From: Streptomyces sp. CB01881
Lineage (GTDB): Bacteria > Actinomycetota > Actinomycetes > Streptomycetales > Streptomycetaceae
Assembly: GCF_002953255.1 (NCBI RefSeq)
Contig: NZ_CP026498.1
Coordinates: 6,064,349 to 6,128,348 of the forward strand
Reading direction: 5' to 3'
DNA length: 64,000 nt
The position numbers and the translations under genes are program-made. Under the pieces are notes generated by a model. That model saw nothing but the letters and a program-made list of their open reading frames with translations. It did not search any database and was not told where the DNA came from. Of the stretch, positions 21,960 through 29,652 are shown piece after piece; positions within the stretch are counted from its first letter, which is position 1, and the number at the start of each line of letters is the position of its first letter.

Positions 21960-23296
21960 TGGCGAAGGAACTCGGCGAGACCTCCGACCCGAGGGAGCTC
22001 GTCCCCGGCAACCCCGAGGCGCTCGCCTCGACCAGCTCCTGGCTCAAGAGCTACGGCGACACCCTGCACTCGGCCGGCCTCGGCCTCAAGAGGATCGACA
22101 CCACCGAGGGCTGGTCCGGGGAGGCCGGCGACGCCTTCCGCGAGGCCTTCGACGGCGAGCCCGCCAAGTGGGTGGAGGCCGGCGACTGCTTCCACGACGC
22201 CGCCACCGCCCTGACCTCGTACCAGACGACCCTGAACTGGGCACAGGGCCAGGCCCAGGACGCGATCCGGCAGTGGAACGAGGGCCAGGCTGCGACCAAC
22301 AAGGCGAAGAGCGACCACCAGGACGCCGAGAAGAACGCCGGCCACGAGCTGCCGTTCACCGACCCGGGTGAGGGCACCCGCACCGCGGCGCGGCAGACCC
22401 TCTCCACCGCGCGCGGCCAGGTCAAGAGCGCGGGCGACACCGCGGCCGACAAGATCGGCAAGGCCCGCGACAAGGCGCCGGAGGAGCCGGGCTTCTGGGA
22501 CGACGTCGGCGACTTCCTGTCCGACGCGGGCGACTTCCTGGCCGACGTCGGCCAGGTCGCGGTGGAGGACCTCGCCTCGGTCGGCAACGCCATGCTGCAC
22601 AACCCGGGCGCGGCCCTGGAGGTCGCGGGCGGCCTCGCCCTGGCCACCGTCGGCGCGGGCGGCGAGGTCCTCGGCGTCGGCCTGGACCTCACCGGCGTGG
22701 GCGCCGTGGTCGGCGTCCCGGTCAACGTGCTCTCGGCCGGCCTCATCGCGACCGGTGTGGGCGTGGCCGGCATGGGCGCGAGCGACATCGCCAAGGACGC
22801 CATGGGCCAGGACCGGGTCCACATGGAGGGCGAGGGCGGAGGCGGCGGGGGCACCACCGAGGTCGGCACCAAGCCCACCGAGACACCCGACCCGACTGCC
22901 AAACCAGGTGGCCGGGTCACCAGCATCTCCAAGGACGACGACGCAACGACCGTCCGTGCGATCGGCAGGGAGAACGAGTCTGCCGAGATTCTGGCCAGGA
23001 ACGGCTACAAGGTCGAACAGAACCCGAAGGTGCCCGGGGACAAGAACCCCGACTATCGCGTCGAGGGCGAGATCATGGACTGCTACGCACCCACAACGGA
23101 CAAGCCGCGTGCGATCGCCACGAAGATCCAGGAGAAGGTGGATGACGGGCAGGCAGACCGCATAATCCTGAACATGTCCGACACGAACGTCGACATCAAC
23201 GCCATGCGAAAGCAGCTGACCGAGTGGCCGATCAACGGCCTCAAGGAGGTCAAAGTGATCGACAAGGCCGGCAACATCCTCCACCTTTACCCGTAG
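21959..23296 (+). CDS. polymorphic toxin: ESX-like N-terminus with CdiA_C-type nuclease C-terminus
   Basis: A 445-residue modular toxin. Residues 1-135 form a WXG/LXG-like helical delivery region (RIDTTEGWSGEAGDAFREAFDG). The middle (about 165-280) is a hydrophobic Gly/Ala/Val-rich stretch. A Gly run and a Thr/Pro hinge near 285-315 lead to a C-terminal domain (about 322-445) resembling tRNA-nuclease CdiA-CT domains: ESAEILARNGYKVEQNP, NPDYRVEGEIMDCYAP, KIQEKVDDGQADRIILNM and LKEVKVIDKAGNI. Asp and Lys residues there suit a PD-(D/E)xK-like nuclease. The final third is visibly lower in GC, as expected for an exchanged toxin tip. The immunity candidate follows by 23 bases. Confidence 0.78.
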   Translation: MAKELGETSDPRELVPGNPEALASTSSWLKSYGDTLHSAGLGLKRIDTTEGWSGEAGDAFREAFDGEPAKWVEAGDCFHDAATALTSYQTTLNWAQGQAQDAIRQWNEGQAATNKAKSDHQDAEKNAGHELPFTDPGEGTRTAARQTLSTARGQVKSAGDTAADKIGKARDKAPEEPGFWDDVGDFLSDAGDFLADVGQVAVEDLASVGNAMLHNPGAALEVAGGLALATVGAGGEVLGVGLDLTGVGAVVGVPVNVLSAGLIATGVGVAGMGASDIAKDAMGQDRVHMEGEGGGGGGTTEVGTKPTETPDPTAKPGGRVTSISKDDDATTVRAIGRENESAEILARNGYKVEQNPKVPGDKNPDYRVEGEIMDCYAPTTDKPRAIATKIQEKVDDGQADRIILNMSDTNVDINAMRKQLTEWPINGLKEVKVIDKAGNILHLYP

Positions 23297-23319
23297 ACCC
23301 ACGGAGAAAGACGGCCGAC

Positions 23320-23814
23320 GTGGCTATTTCCTACAACCTCGACCTGATGACCTCTCTCACCCTGCCTGAGGTGGCAGAGCAACTCGACGCGGTCACTCAC
23401 TCCCTCAGGCTGTCCGACGTGTCGGCGACCGTCGAAACACTGCTCGGCGAGGGCGCGCGCACACCGTACGGCACGTGGATCCGGGTGGTGCCGAGGAAGC
23501 CGATCCCCTGGGGGAATCCGCTCATCGGCGGTCGTGCCTTCACTCCGACGGTCTCAGTGGCCTTCCGCCTCGACAAGATGGCCGACATCTCCGGCCAGCA
23601 GGACGACGTGGTCCGGCTCACGGCCGGACTGTTGTCCCAAGTACCCGGCGACGCCGTTCTGCACTTCGACTACGAGGACGTCTGGCTGGTCCGCCAGGGC
23701 GGCGAGCTGAGCCTCAGCGAGCGCTCCGACCTCTGGCCGGCGCGCCGCCTGACGGGCCTCCCGCTGCCCTACCGCCGGCAGACCCGGGAGTTCGTCTTTC
23801 CCGAGGACGACTGA
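23320..23814 (+). CDS. SitI3-like immunity protein candidate
   Basis: A 164-residue soluble protein with the text of SitI3-family proteins: MAISYNLDLMTSL, GTWIRVVPRKPIPW, FTPTVSVAFRLDKMAD, QQDDVVRLTAGLLSQVPGDAVLHF and LSLSERSDLWPARRL. GTG 23320 is the start (GGAG about 14 bases upstream). It begins 23 bases after the toxin stop and ends at a strong terminator, so toxin partner, toxin and this gene form one unit. Immunity function is inferred from position and family name. Confidence 0.7.
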   Translation: MAISYNLDLMTSLTLPEVAEQLDAVTHSLRLSDVSATVETLLGEGARTPYGTWIRVVPRKPIPWGNPLIGGRAFTPTVSVAFRLDKMADISGQQDDVVRLTAGLLSQVPGDAVLHFDYEDVWLVRQGGELSLSERSDLWPARRLTGLPLPYRRQTREFVFPEDD

Positions 23815-23834
23815 GCCCGCCCCCGCCGCACACC

Positions 23835-23879
23835 AACGGGCCCGCCCCCCCTGCTGGCGCTGAGGGGGGCGGGCCCGTT
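23835..23879 (+). terminator. strong hairpin terminator after the toxin/immunity operon
   Basis: A perfect 16-bp stem (AACGGGCCCGCCCCCC with its complement) around a 13-base loop, about 20 bases after the immunity gene stop. Confidence 0.75.
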
Positions 23880-23901
23880 CCCGTACACCGCAGGGCACCC
23901 G

Positions 23902-23970
23902 GTCAGAGCAGGCCGAGTGCCGGCATCAGGTAGTAGAAGGCGAAGAAGCCGCAACCGATTCCGTTGGTGA
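23902..23970 (-). pseudogene. decayed duplicate of the purine-permease 3' end
   Basis: Read on the minus strand this gives TNGIGCGFFAFYYLMPALGLL-stop (last 12 residues identical), matching the C-terminus of the permease at 24728-26188 but missing 26 codons. In the intact gene those codons lie between two AGAAGGCGA repeats (24760-24768 and 24838-24846, 78 bases apart), so an in-frame deletion between them explains the remnant. It has no start and is not functional. The vapBC genes lie between it and the intact permease. Confidence 0.75.
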
Positions 23971-23995
23971 GGCCACCATCGGCTCGGGCGGGAGC

Positions 23996-24415
23996 TCAGT
24001 CGGCCGAGCCGGCCTCCACGACCCAGCGGGTGGGCTGCCCGGTGATGGACGCGATCATGTCGTAGTCGCCGTCGTAGTGCAGGACCGTGACCCCGTGCCG
24101 CTCGGCCGTGGCGGCGATCAGCATGTCGGCCATCGACAGAGCGCGATGGTTACCCCGGAACAGAGCACGACGCTGGACGTCCTTCGCCCGGTCCCAGACC
24201 TCGTCCGTGCACGGCAGGTAGTCGAACCCCCTGAGCAGGTGGCTCAGCCGGTCCGCCTCCGCCGCGCTTCGGGCGCTGTGCAGAACCTCCATCTCGACCG
24301 CCGCGTTCACCGCCAAAAGAGCGCGCTGTGAGAGATCGTCGAGAACCGGCCGCACCGTCGGCTTCCCCCAGCGTGCCAAGGCCGACTTGTCGATCAGGTA
24401 ACGCTCCCGGGTCAC
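23996..24415 (-). CDS. vapC: VapC-type PIN-domain toxin ribonuclease
   Basis: A 139-residue PIN-domain protein. Acidic metal ligands are in place: D9 (YLIDKSAL), E43 (VEMEV), D97 (SMADMLIAATA) and D115 (LHYDGDYD). VapC toxins cut RNA, often tRNA, when freed from their antitoxin. GTG 24415 overlaps the antitoxin stop (GTGA), a typical toxin-antitoxin arrangement. It ends close to the permease 3' remnant. Confidence 0.9.
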   Translation of the reverse strand: MTRERYLIDKSALARWGKPTVRPVLDDLSQRALLAVNAAVEMEVLHSARSAAEADRLSHLLRGFDYLPCTDEVWDRAKDVQRRALFRGNHRALSMADMLIAATAERHGVTVLHYDGDYDMIASITGQPTRWVVEAGSAD

Positions 24416-24612
24416 GCCGCAGCCGACTTGCCCGGCTCGTCGAGGAGGTCGAACTCCCCGCTGGCGATGGCATCGGCAAGCTCTATCCGGCGAGCCAGCT
24501 TCACGGCCTCCAGCAACGCCGCATTAACCGTGGCGACCTTGGTGGTCGTGCCGAACAGCCGCTGAGCCTCGGCCAGGAGGTCGTCGTCGAGGTCGATCAC
24601 AGTCCGCGCCAT
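24412..24612 (-). CDS. vapB: VapB-type antitoxin
   Basis: A 66-residue antitoxin of the VapB family: ribbon-helix-helix-like N-terminus (MARTVIDLDDDLLAEAQRLFGTTTKVATVNAALLEAV), then a C-terminal tail (GEFDLLDEP) that would wrap the toxin. ATG 24612 has an excellent GGAGGAG upstream; an upstream in-frame start adds nine residues and is less likely. It precedes vapC with a 4-base overlap and is probably autoregulated through the TGATATCG repeats upstream. Confidence 0.88.
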   Translation of the reverse strand: MARTVIDLDDDLLAEAQRLFGTTTKVATVNAALLEAVKLARRIELADAIASGEFDLLDEPGKSAAA

Positions 24613-24644
24613 GGCCACTCCTCCTTCGGGCGACAACAAGAAAA

Positions 24645-24675
24645 CGATATCAGCGTTGGCGACCTCTCGATATCA
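24645..24675 (-). promoter_or_regulatory. vapB: vapBC promoter with two TGATATCG operator repeats
   Basis: On the minus strand TGATATCG occurs twice, 23 bases apart (24668-24675 and 24645-24652). TTGATA can serve as -35 and TGATAT as -10 with an 18-base spacer, so each repeat covers one promoter hexamer. That is the expected geometry for repression by a VapBC complex. Confidence 0.5.
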
Positions 24676-24677
24676 AA

Positions 24678-24709
24678 CGGCCCCGCGCTCCAGGAGGAGC
24701 ACGGGGCCG
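24678..24709 (-). terminator. hairpin terminator of the purine permease
   Basis: Stem CGGCCCCG/CGGGGCCG extended by an inner GCTCC/GGAGC stem with an AGGA loop, 18 bases after the permease stop and just ahead of the vapBC promoter. Confidence 0.65.
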
Positions 24710-24727
24710 CGGATGAACCGAAAGCCG

Positions 24728-26188
24728 TCAGAGCAGGCCAAGGGCCGGCATCAGGTAATAGAAGGCGAAGACGGCGGCCACCACGTACATCGCGGCGGGG
24801 ACCTCGCGCCCGCGGCCGGCGGCGAGACGCAGGACGCAGAAGGCGATGAAGCCGAAACCTATGCCGTTGGTGATGGAGTAGGTGAACGGCATCATCACGA
24901 TGGTCAGGAACGCCGGGATCGCGATGGTGTGGTCGGCCCAGTCGATCTCCTTGACCGAGTTGGCCAGGATCAGGAAGCCGACCGCGACCAGGGCCGGGGT
25001 GGCGGCCTGGGCGGGGACCATGGTGGCGAGCGGGGTCAGGAAGAGGGCCACCACGAAGAGCAGGCCGGTGACGATCGAGGCGAACCCGGTGCGGGCGCCC
25101 TCGCCAACGCCGGCGGTGGACTCGACGAAGCAGGTGTTGGCGGAGGAGGAGGTGGCGCCGCCTGCGGCGGTGGCGATGCCGTCGACCATCAGGATCTTGT
25201 TGATGCCGGGCAGGTCGCCCTTCTCGTCCAGCAGGTGGGCCTCGTCGGCGACGCCGAGGATGGTGCCCATCGCGTCGAAGAAGCACGACATGAGCACCGT
25301 GAAGACGAAGAGCACGCCGGTCAGCACGCCGACCTTCTCGAAGCCGCCGAACAGGCTGACCTTGCCGACCAGGCCGAAGTCGGGGGCGGCCACCGGGTTG
25401 CCGGGCCAGGCGGGGACGGTGAGGCCCCAGTTGAGGGCGGGGATGTCGGCGAGCTTGTCGATCACCGCGGCGAGGCCGGTCATCACCACGATGGAGATGA
25501 GGATCGCGCCGGGGACCTTGCGGACGATCAGGACCAGGGTGAGCAGCAGGCCGAGCACGAAGACCAGGACCGGCCAGCCGAGCAGGTGGCCGTTGCCGCC
25601 GAGCTGGAGCGGGACGGTGGTGTGGGCGGCGTCCGGGATGCGGCTGACGAAGCCGGAGTCCACCAGGCCGACGAGGCTGATGAACAGGCCGATGCCGATC
25701 GCGATGGCCTTGCGCAGGCCGAGCGGGACGGCGTTCATGACGCGCTCGCGCAGGCCGGTGGCGACCAGGATCATGATCGCGAAGCCGGCCAGCACCACCA
25801 TGCCCATGGCGTCCGGCCAGGTCATCTTGGGGGCGAGCTGGAGGGCGACGATGGTGTTGACGCCGAGGCCGGCGGCGAGGCCGATCGGGACGTTGCCGAT
25901 CACGCCCATCAGCAGGGTGGTGAGCCCGGCGGTGAGGGCGGTGGCGGTGACCAGCTGCGCGCTGTCCAGGTGGCTGCCGGTCATGTCCGTGGCGCTGGCC
26001 AGGATGATCGGGTTGAGCACCAGGATGTAGGCCATGGTGAAGAAGGTGGCGATGCCACCGCGGACCTCACGCGGCAGGGTGGAGCCGCGCTCGGTGATCC
26101 GGAAGTAGCGGTCCAGGGCGCCGGCGGGGGGCTTCGGCGCGGTGGAGGTGGGCTCGGGCGACTCGGTGGTCGGCTGGGCCACAGGCAT
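24728..26188 (-). CDS. NCS2-family purine permease (AzgA-like)
   Basis: A 486-residue permease with about 12-14 membrane segments. AzgA-type signatures are FFTMAYILVLNPIIL, GLAAGLGVNTIVAL, FVFTVLMSCFFDAMGTILGVADEA and GGATSSSANTCFVESTAGVGEGARTG. These transporters take up hypoxanthine, guanine or adenine with protons. ATG 26188 has GAGGAC 8 bases upstream and starts MPVAQPTTESP; an upstream in-frame extension is Pro/Arg-rich and unlikely. It is divergent from the DUF2530 gene, a common streptomycete neighbourhood. Confidence 0.92.
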   Translation of the reverse strand: MPVAQPTTESPEPTSTAPKPPAGALDRYFRITERGSTLPREVRGGIATFFTMAYILVLNPIILASATDMTGSHLDSAQLVTATALTAGLTTLLMGVIGNVPIGLAAGLGVNTIVALQLAPKMTWPDAMGMVVLAGFAIMILVATGLRERVMNAVPLGLRKAIAIGIGLFISLVGLVDSGFVSRIPDAAHTTVPLQLGGNGHLLGWPVLVFVLGLLLTLVLIVRKVPGAILISIVVMTGLAAVIDKLADIPALNWGLTVPAWPGNPVAAPDFGLVGKVSLFGGFEKVGVLTGVLFVFTVLMSCFFDAMGTILGVADEAHLLDEKGDLPGINKILMVDGIATAAGGATSSSANTCFVESTAGVGEGARTGFASIVTGLLFVVALFLTPLATMVPAQAATPALVAVGFLILANSVKEIDWADHTIAIPAFLTIVMMPFTYSITNGIGFGFIAFCVLRLAAGRGREVPAAMYVVAAVFAFYYLMPALGLL

Positions 26189-26433
26189 GCGTGCGTCCTC
26201 TGGTGGGGGCTGAGGAGAGGGTGAACGCCCGGAGCGACGGTGGCCGGACGGACCCGGTGGGACGGGCACGAACTCAGGTGTCCTGGGCATGGCGCGGCCA
26301 ACCGGAACGCCCAGTATGAATTCCCCGATCGCACACGCGCTATCTTCGCGCGTAGAACGAACGGGGACGAACGGCGCCGGACAACGGCGGCCGAAAGTCG
26401 GACGCGGAGCCCCGGCGCCGTACGCTAGGGCCC
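26189..26433. promoter_or_regulatory. divergent region, permease / DUF2530
   Basis: A 245-base gap with an unusually AT-rich patch at 26310-26360. A near-palindrome TCTTCGCGCGTAGA lies at 26343-26356 (12 of 14 symmetric), between the two starts, and is a candidate regulator site. The fold and core of a purine riboswitch were looked for and not found. Confidence 0.35.
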
Positions 26434-26760
26434 ATGCCGAAGACCCCGCTGCACCCCTCGCCCCCGCCGCTGGAGGCCAACGACGTCGCCATCGTCGGCG
26501 GAGGCACGGTGCTGTGGTTCATCGCCTTCCTGGCGCTCCTCCCCTTTCAGGGCGCCCTCTCCGAACACGGCCACGGCAGCTGGCCGTGGATCTGCCTGTC
26601 CGGCGCCGGCCTGGGCGTGATCGGCCTCTGGTACTGCCGCGCCCGCCGGGACGCGATCGCCCGCAGCCGGGCCGCGGCCGAGGCGCAGGCCCCCGATGAA
26701 GGCGCACCCGGCAACGGCGCGGCCGGGAACGGCGCTGACCCGGCCACCCGGTCGGACTGA
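26434..26760 (+). CDS. DUF2530 small membrane protein
   Basis: A 108-residue protein with two membrane helices (VGGGTVLWFIAFLALLPF and WPWICLSGAGLGVIGLWYC), followed by a basic, then Ala/Gly-rich cytoplasmic tail. It matches DUF2530, usually found beside NCS2 permeases in streptomycetes. It is probably leaderless (TACGCT seven bases before the ATG). Function unknown. Confidence 0.82.
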   Translation: MPKTPLHPSPPPLEANDVAIVGGGTVLWFIAFLALLPFQGALSEHGHGSWPWICLSGAGLGVIGLWYCRARRDAIARSRAAAEAQAPDEGAPGNGAAGNGADPATRSD

Positions 26761-26812
26761 ATAGTCCTTTAGTAGCACGCATCGGACATAAGGCGCCCGT
26801 AGAGTCGGTGCC

Positions 26813-29371
26813 ATGACGCAGCCTGCGCAGCCCGCGGAAGAGACGCCCGGCGACCGGGAGCGTGACAGCGGCCGGGACGGCGGCGACACCCGGGAGCCCG
26901 ACGGCGCCCACCCGCTCGGGCTGCTGCCCGGGCGGCGCGGCGGCCTCACCACCGCCGAGGTGGCCGAGCGGGTCGCCCGCGGGGACGTCAACGACGTCCC
27001 GGTGCGGTCCAGCCGCTCCACCCGGGAGATCGTCCGGGCCAACGTCTTCACCCGGTTCAACGCGATCATCGGCGTGATGTTCGGCATCATCCTGATCGTC
27101 GGCCCGATCCAGGACGGCCTCTTCGGCCTGGTCATCGTCGCCAACACCGCGATCGGCATCGTCCAGGAACTGCGGGCCAAGAAGACCCTCGACAGCCTCG
27201 CGCTGATCGGCGAGGCCAGACCGCAGGTCCGCCGGGACGGCACCGTCCAGCAGATCGCCACCGGCGCGATCGTGCTGGACGACACGGTGCTACTCGGCAT
27301 CGGCGACAAGGTGATCGTCGACGGCGAGGTCACCGAGGCGGACGGCCTGGAGATCGACGAGTCGCTGCTCACCGGCGAGCCCGACCCCGTCCTCAAGCAG
27401 CCCGGCGACCAGGTGATGTCCGGCAGCTTCGTGGTGGCCGGCGCCGGCGCGTTCACCGCCACCAAGGTCGGCCGCGAGGCCTACGCGGCGCAGCTGGCCG
27501 AGGAGGCGAGCCGGTTCACCCTGGTCAGGTCGGAGCTGCGCAGCGGCATCGACAGCATCCTGCGGTTCATCACCTGGCTGCTCGTCCCGACCGCCATCGG
27601 CCTGATCATCAGCCAGCTGGCGGTGGAGGGGCGGGACTGGAAGGAGGCCGTCCGCCGGATGGTGGCCGGCATCGTGCCGATGGTCCCCGAGGGGCTGGTC
27701 CTGCTGACCTCGGTCGCCTTCGCGATCGGCGTGGTCCGGCTCGGCCGCAAGCAGTGCCTGGTGCAGGAGCTGCCCGCGATCGAGGGGCTGGCCCGGGTGG
27801 ACACCGTCTGCCTGGACAAGACCGGCACCCTCACCGAGGGCGGCATGGACGTGGTCGAGCTGCGCACCCTGCCGGAGGTCGCCGGGGCCGACGGCCGCCT
27901 GCGCCCGGGCGCCCCGCCGGCCCGGCACGTCCCGGCCGACCCGGCGACCGTCAAACAGGCGCTCGGCGTGATGGCCGGCGCCGACGCCCGCCCCAACCCG
28001 TCGATGCAGGCCGTCATCGACGCCTACGGCACCGGCACCGGCACCGGCACCGGCACCGGCACCGATGGCAGCGGCGGCAGCGGCAGCGGCTGGCGGGTGA
28101 TCGAGGCGATGCCGTTCTCGTCCGCCCGCAAGTGGAGCGGCGTGCAACTGCTGGAGCCGCAGGGCGGCGAGGCCAGCTGGCTGCTCGGCGCGCCCGACGT
28201 ACTGCTGCCCACCGGGCACCCGGCCCTGGACGAGGTGGACGAGCTGGGCGCCAAGGGCCTGCGGGTGCTGCTGCTCGGCCGCACGCCCGTCCCGCTGGAC
28301 GCCCCCGACCCGGCCGCCGACCTCCAGCCGCTCGCCCTGGTGGTGCTCCAGCAACGGCTGCGCGAGGACGCCGCCGACACCCTGCGCTACTTCGAGGGGC
28401 AGCAGGTCCGGGCAAAGGTGATCTCCGGCGACGCGGCCGTCTCGGTCGGCGCGGTCGCCGCCCACCTCGGCCTGCCCGGCGCCGACCACCCGCTGGACGC
28501 CCGGACGCTGCCCGCCGAGCCGGAGCGGTTCGCCGACGCCGCGGAACGCACCACCGTGTTCGGCCGGGTCACCCCGCAGCAGAAGCGCGAGCTGGTCGGC
28601 GCGATGCAGTCGCGCGGGCACACCGTGGCGATGACCGGCGACGGCGTCAACGACGTGCTGGCGCTCAAGGACGCCGACATCGGCGTGGCGATGGGCACCG
28701 GCAGCGACGCGACCAAGGCCGTCGCCCAGATCGTCCTGCTGAACGACTCCTTCGCCACCCTGCCCTCGGTGGTCGCCGAGGGCCGCCGGGTGATCGGCAA
28801 CATCGAGCGGGTGGCCGGGCTCTTCCTGGTCAAGACGGTCTACTCGGTGCTGCTCGCCCTGCTGGTGATCTTCACCCACTCGCCGTACCCGTTCCTGCCC
28901 CGGCACTCGACGGTGCTCTCCACCCTCACCATCGGCGTGCCGGCCTTCTTCCTGGCGCTGGCGCCCAACAACGAGCGCGCCCGCACCGGCTTCGTCCGCC
29001 GGGTGCTGCGGCTGGCGATCCCCGGCGGGATCATCGCCGGCACCGCGACCTTCACCGCCTACGCCCTGGCCCGGGCCAACCACGCCACCGACCTGGAGTC
29101 GGACACCAGCGTGGCCACCCTGACGCTGTTCCTGGTGGCGATCTGGGTGCTGGCGATCGTGGCCCGGCCGTACAACTGGTGGCGGCTGCTGCTGATCGGG
29201 ACGATGTGCGGGGCGTTCGCGCTGGTGCTGACCGTGCCGTGGCTGTCGGACTTCTTCGAGCTCTCCCTCTCCGGCACCCAGGACCCGTGGATCGGCGTCG
29301 GCATCGCGGTGACCGCCGGGCTGCTGCTGGAGGTCGTCTGGCGGATCATGCGGCGCAAGGTGGATGATTGA
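26813..29371 (+). CDS. cation-translocating P-type ATPase (CtpE-like)
   Basis: An 852-residue P-type ATPase. The phosphorylation site is in CLDKTGTLTEGG (Asp near residue 337), the hinge is TGDGVNDVLALKDADIGVAMGTG (near 608), and the actuator motif reads LLTGEPDPV rather than TGES, as in CtpE-type pumps. The transport-helix motif is GIVPMVPEGLVLL. CtpE of mycobacteria is linked to calcium uptake; substrate here is inferred. A low-complexity Gly-Thr run in the nucleotide-binding domain is encoded by about six GGCACC repeats. It is probably leaderless (TAGAGT seven bases before the ATG). A small membrane protein gene follows by 19 bases. Confidence 0.9.
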   Translation: MTQPAQPAEETPGDRERDSGRDGGDTREPDGAHPLGLLPGRRGGLTTAEVAERVARGDVNDVPVRSSRSTREIVRANVFTRFNAIIGVMFGIILIVGPIQDGLFGLVIVANTAIGIVQELRAKKTLDSLALIGEARPQVRRDGTVQQIATGAIVLDDTVLLGIGDKVIVDGEVTEADGLEIDESLLTGEPDPVLKQPGDQVMSGSFVVAGAGAFTATKVGREAYAAQLAEEASRFTLVRSELRSGIDSILRFITWLLVPTAIGLIISQLAVEGRDWKEAVRRMVAGIVPMVPEGLVLLTSVAFAIGVVRLGRKQCLVQELPAIEGLARVDTVCLDKTGTLTEGGMDVVELRTLPEVAGADGRLRPGAPPARHVPADPATVKQALGVMAGADARPNPSMQAVIDAYGTGTGTGTGTGTDGSGGSGSGWRVIEAMPFSSARKWSGVQLLEPQGGEASWLLGAPDVLLPTGHPALDEVDELGAKGLRVLLLGRTPVPLDAPDPAADLQPLALVVLQQRLREDAADTLRYFEGQQVRAKVISGDAAVSVGAVAAHLGLPGADHPLDARTLPAEPERFADAAERTTVFGRVTPQQKRELVGAMQSRGHTVAMTGDGVNDVLALKDADIGVAMGTGSDATKAVAQIVLLNDSFATLPSVVAEGRRVIGNIERVAGLFLVKTVYSVLLALLVIFTHSPYPFLPRHSTVLSTLTIGVPAFFLALAPNNERARTGFVRRVLRLAIPGGIIAGTATFTAYALARANHATDLESDTSVATLTLFLVAIWVLAIVARPYNWWRLLLIGTMCGAFALVLTVPWLSDFFELSLSGTQDPWIGVGIAVTAGLLLEVVWRIMRRKVDD
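28028..28063 (+). repeat. GGCACC hexanucleotide microsatellite inside the P-type ATPase gene
   Basis: Six perfect copies of GGCACC encode alternating Gly-Thr, followed by a Gly/Ser run. Length changes would add or remove whole dipeptides without a frameshift. Confidence 0.85.
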
Positions 29372-29390
29372 CCCCGGAGGGGGTGGCCGG

Positions 29391-29615
29391 ATGGCGCGCA
29401 GGGGTGGGGATTTGGAGGCGTTCACCGCCTTCCTGGGCGGGCTGCTGGCAGCCGGTCTGACGGCGCTGGCCGGCTACGGGGTGCTGACGTTCGCCGGGAT
29501 CGAGGCCGGGCCGCTACTGCGGAAGGCCGCACTGGCCGCACTGCTGGCGCTCTGGGTGGCGGTCACGCTCACGCTCTACCTCCGTCTGACCGCGTCCGCG
29601 CGCACCCGCCCCTGA
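29391..29615 (+). CDS. small two-helix membrane protein
   Basis: A 74-residue protein, MARRGGDLEAFTAFL then two hydrophobic helices (GGLLAAGLTALAGYGVLTF and AALAALLALWVAVTLTLYL). ATG 29391 follows GGAGGGGG. It starts 19 bases after the ATPase stop, so the two are cotranscribed and it may be an accessory subunit. No known family recognised. Confidence 0.6.
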   Translation: MARRGGDLEAFTAFLGGLLAAGLTALAGYGVLTFAGIEAGPLLRKAALAALLALWVAVTLTLYLRLTASARTRP

Positions 29616-29652
29616 GCCGGAGCGGGTGCGCGGGCGGAGCGGCGAGGCCGGT

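Noticed and set aside
23815-23995. A small novel gene before vapC
   Set aside because: The readable text is the permease 3' end with a deletion and has no start.
26189-26433. Purine riboswitch ahead of the permease
   Set aside because: No conserved three-way-junction core was found; the gap holds only a near-palindrome.
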